Origin: Noviherbaspirillum galbum
Lineage (GTDB): Bacteria; Pseudomonadota; Gammaproteobacteria; Burkholderiales; Burkholderiaceae_D
Assembly: GCF_010974945.1 (NCBI RefSeq)
Contig: NZ_JAAIVB010000055.1
Coordinates: 1 to 64,000, forward strand
Length of the DNA stretch: 64,000 nt
Direction: 5' to 3'
Of this stretch, positions 62,849-64,000 are shown piece after piece. The notes under the pieces are model-generated. The model was not told where the DNA came from, did not search any database, and saw only the letters and a program-made list of their open reading frames with translations. The first letter of the stretch is position 1, and each line of letters opens with the position of its first letter. The position numbers were made by a program, and so were the translations under genes.

Positions 62849-63478
62849 ATGAACACCATCGACATCAGCCGCGAACAACTATCTGCACTTGCCGATGGCG
62901 AGTGCAGCGATGCGCAACTCGACGTTGCGCTCGCCGCCTTGCGCCAGGGCGATCGAAAAGCGGATTGGGATCTTTACCATCACATCGGCGATGTGTTGCG
63001 TTCCGACGACATGGACATGCCGCTCAGCAAAGGCTTCGCCGAGCGCATGGCTGCCCGTCTCGAGGCGGAACCCGTGCTCATCGCTCCGGCCGCCATGCAG
63101 GCCGCACAACTTTCTCCGCAGCCGGCCGCGCAAGCAGAGATGCAGAAGCGCTCCGGAGTACGCCGCTGGGCGCTGCCCGGAGCCATCGCTGCCGCCGTGA
63201 CGGCATCCATTGCCTTCGTCGCGACTCCCCAGCTCATGGTGGCCATGCATTCCGGCAAGTCCGCGAATGCCGACGCCCCCCTGGCCGTCCAGACCGTCAA
63301 GCCTGCCGCTGGCGAAGAGCAGGCTGGCGTGATCGCCGCTTCCGCATCCGGCGGTACGGTGCTGCGCGACCCGCGTATCGAAGACTACCTGCTTGCGCAT
63401 CAACGTCTCTCGCCCTCCCTCGTCAACTCTGCGCAATACGCCCGACCCGCAGCCGTTGCCCCCGAACTGGCTAAATGA
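62849..63478 (+). CDS. rseA: Anti-sigma-E factor RseA
   Basis: A 209-residue single-pass membrane protein that holds RpoE inactive. The N-terminal cytoplasmic domain (REQLSALADGECSDAQLDVA and WDLYHHIGDVLRS) is the RseA_N type. The membrane segment is about residues 109-126 (WALPGAIAAAVTASIAFVA). The periplasmic part ends in RDPRIEDYLLAHQRLS, typical of RseA/MucA C-termini. The start ATG 62849 follows AGAGG. It overlaps rseB by 4 bases (ATGA). Confidence 0.92.
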   Translation: MNTIDISREQLSALADGECSDAQLDVALAALRQGDRKADWDLYHHIGDVLRSDDMDMPLSKGFAERMAARLEAEPVLIAPAAMQAAQLSPQPAAQAEMQKRSGVRRWALPGAIAAAVTASIAFVATPQLMVAMHSGKSANADAPLAVQTVKPAAGEEQAGVIAASASGGTVLRDPRIEDYLLAHQRLSPSLVNSAQYARPAAVAPELAK

Positions 63479-64000
63479 TTTTTATGGGGCGAACACACCT
63501 GTTGCTTCGGTTCGTCGTTGGCATCTCGGTCGCATTGGCGGTTTCCGCGTTCGCTCAGACGGGAGAAGTCCCGGCGGAGAAACGCGACGCCCAGCAGTGG
63601 CTCAAAAAGATCCAGTCCGCCGCGCAGAAGCTGAATTACTCCGGCACTTTCGTTTACCAGCAGGGAAACCAGATCCGGACGTCGCGCATCACGCACGTCG
63701 TGGATGGCCGCAATGAACTCGAGAAGCTCGAGATCCTCGACGGCAAGCCGCGCGAGTACGTGCGCAACAACGATGAAGTCGTCTGCTACATGCCGGAGTC
63801 GCGTACGCTCCAGGTCGAGAAGAAGGCGACCCAGGACCTGTTTCCCGCCATCCTGAACGGCGACGCCGGCGACTTGCTGCGGCACTACCAGGTCAGCAAG
63901 GGCGAAAGCGGTCGCGTCGCGGGCCACGACTGCCAGGCCATCGTACTCGAACCGAAGGACAACCTGCGCTACGGCTACAAGCTATGGGCCGACAAGGCCA
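63475..64000 (+). CDS. rseB: Sigma-E regulatory protein RseB/MucB, partial
   Basis: The first 175 residues of a periplasmic lipoprotein-sensing regulator that protects RseA from cleavage; cut off by the window end. A signal peptide lies at about residues 4-27 (LLLRFVVGISVALAVSAFA). The MucB/RseB N-terminal domain begins AQQWLKKIQSAAQKLNYSGT and continues FVYQQGNQIRTSRITHVVDG. A Cys pair is visible (VVCYMPES, GHDCQAIV). The start ATG 63475 overlaps the rseA stop. Confidence 0.93.
   Translation, partial: MIFMGRTHLLLRFVVGISVALAVSAFAQTGEVPAEKRDAQQWLKKIQSAAQKLNYSGTFVYQQGNQIRTSRITHVVDGRNELEKLEILDGKPREYVRNNDEVVCYMPESRTLQVEKKATQDLFPAILNGDAGDLLRHYQVSKGESGRVAGHDCQAIVLEPKDNLRYGYKLWADKA

Overview
The window looks like a chromosomal segment of a GC-rich betaproteobacterium of the order Burkholderiales, most likely family Oxalobacteraceae (Herbaspirillum/Noviherbaspirillum-like). 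This rests on the housekeeping gene order in the right half (moaA, rne, rluC, HAD phosphatase, Rieske protein, S49 peptidase, RsmI-like methylase, maf, yceD, rpmF, plsX, fabH, fabD, fabG, acpP, fabF, ygfX-like, rpoE, rseA, rseB) and on protein similarity judged by eye. No database search was run. No rRNA, tRNA, insertion sequence, phage gene or CRISPR array was seen.

Positions 1-37.6 kb are a large surface-polysaccharide (EPS/capsule) region built in several transcription blocks. Block A (+, 241-7725): two GH16 lipoproteins, an MBOAT O-acyltransferase, its SGNH-type partner, a GT4 glycosyltransferase that seems to start at CTG, and a NodB-type deacetylase. Block B (-, 19218 down to 7780): two GT4s, a WcaF-like acetyltransferase, a WcaI-like GT4 and a YdjC/ChbG-type deacetylase in one tight operon, then a lipoprotein with a TbpB-like C-terminus, a third GH16 lipoprotein, an unknown small protein, and a 945-residue adenylation/carrier/thioesterase (A-T-TE) protein. 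Block C (+, 19591-23464): GT4, Wzx flippase, Wzy-type polymerase. Block D (-, 37635 down to 23579): WcaJ-type initiating phosphosugar transferase, gmd and fcl (GDP-L-fucose), a second flippase, a second polymerase, two GT2s, two GT4s, a WecG/TagA transferase, and a fourth GH16 enzyme carrying two Cys-containing repeats. The gene content implies a Wzx/Wzy-dependent, fucose-containing, acylated polymer that is trimmed or remodelled by several secreted GH16 enzymes. Wza/Wzc-type export genes are not in the window.

Positions 38.2-44.9 kb hold unrelated metabolic genes: truncated haemoglobin, rmuC, a CNNM/CBS/CorC membrane protein, a large class I CoA-transferase and moaA, followed by chrA. From 46.4 kb onward come rne and then the rluC-to-rseB housekeeping series, with the fatty-acid synthesis operon and the sigma-E operon cut off by the window end inside rseB.

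The most interesting points are: (i) an A-T-TE protein in the same locus as an MBOAT/SGNH pair, reminiscent of the parts of the Dlt D-alanylation system but with the usual amino-group-binding Asp apparently absent; (ii) a probable CTG start codon supported by a paralogue and an ideal ribosome-binding site; (iii) four GH16 paralogues in two pairs within one EPS locus; (iv) an orphan promoter-terminator unit at 53.3-53.5 kb that looks like an undescribed small RNA; (v) a clear sigma-E-type promoter in front of rpoE.
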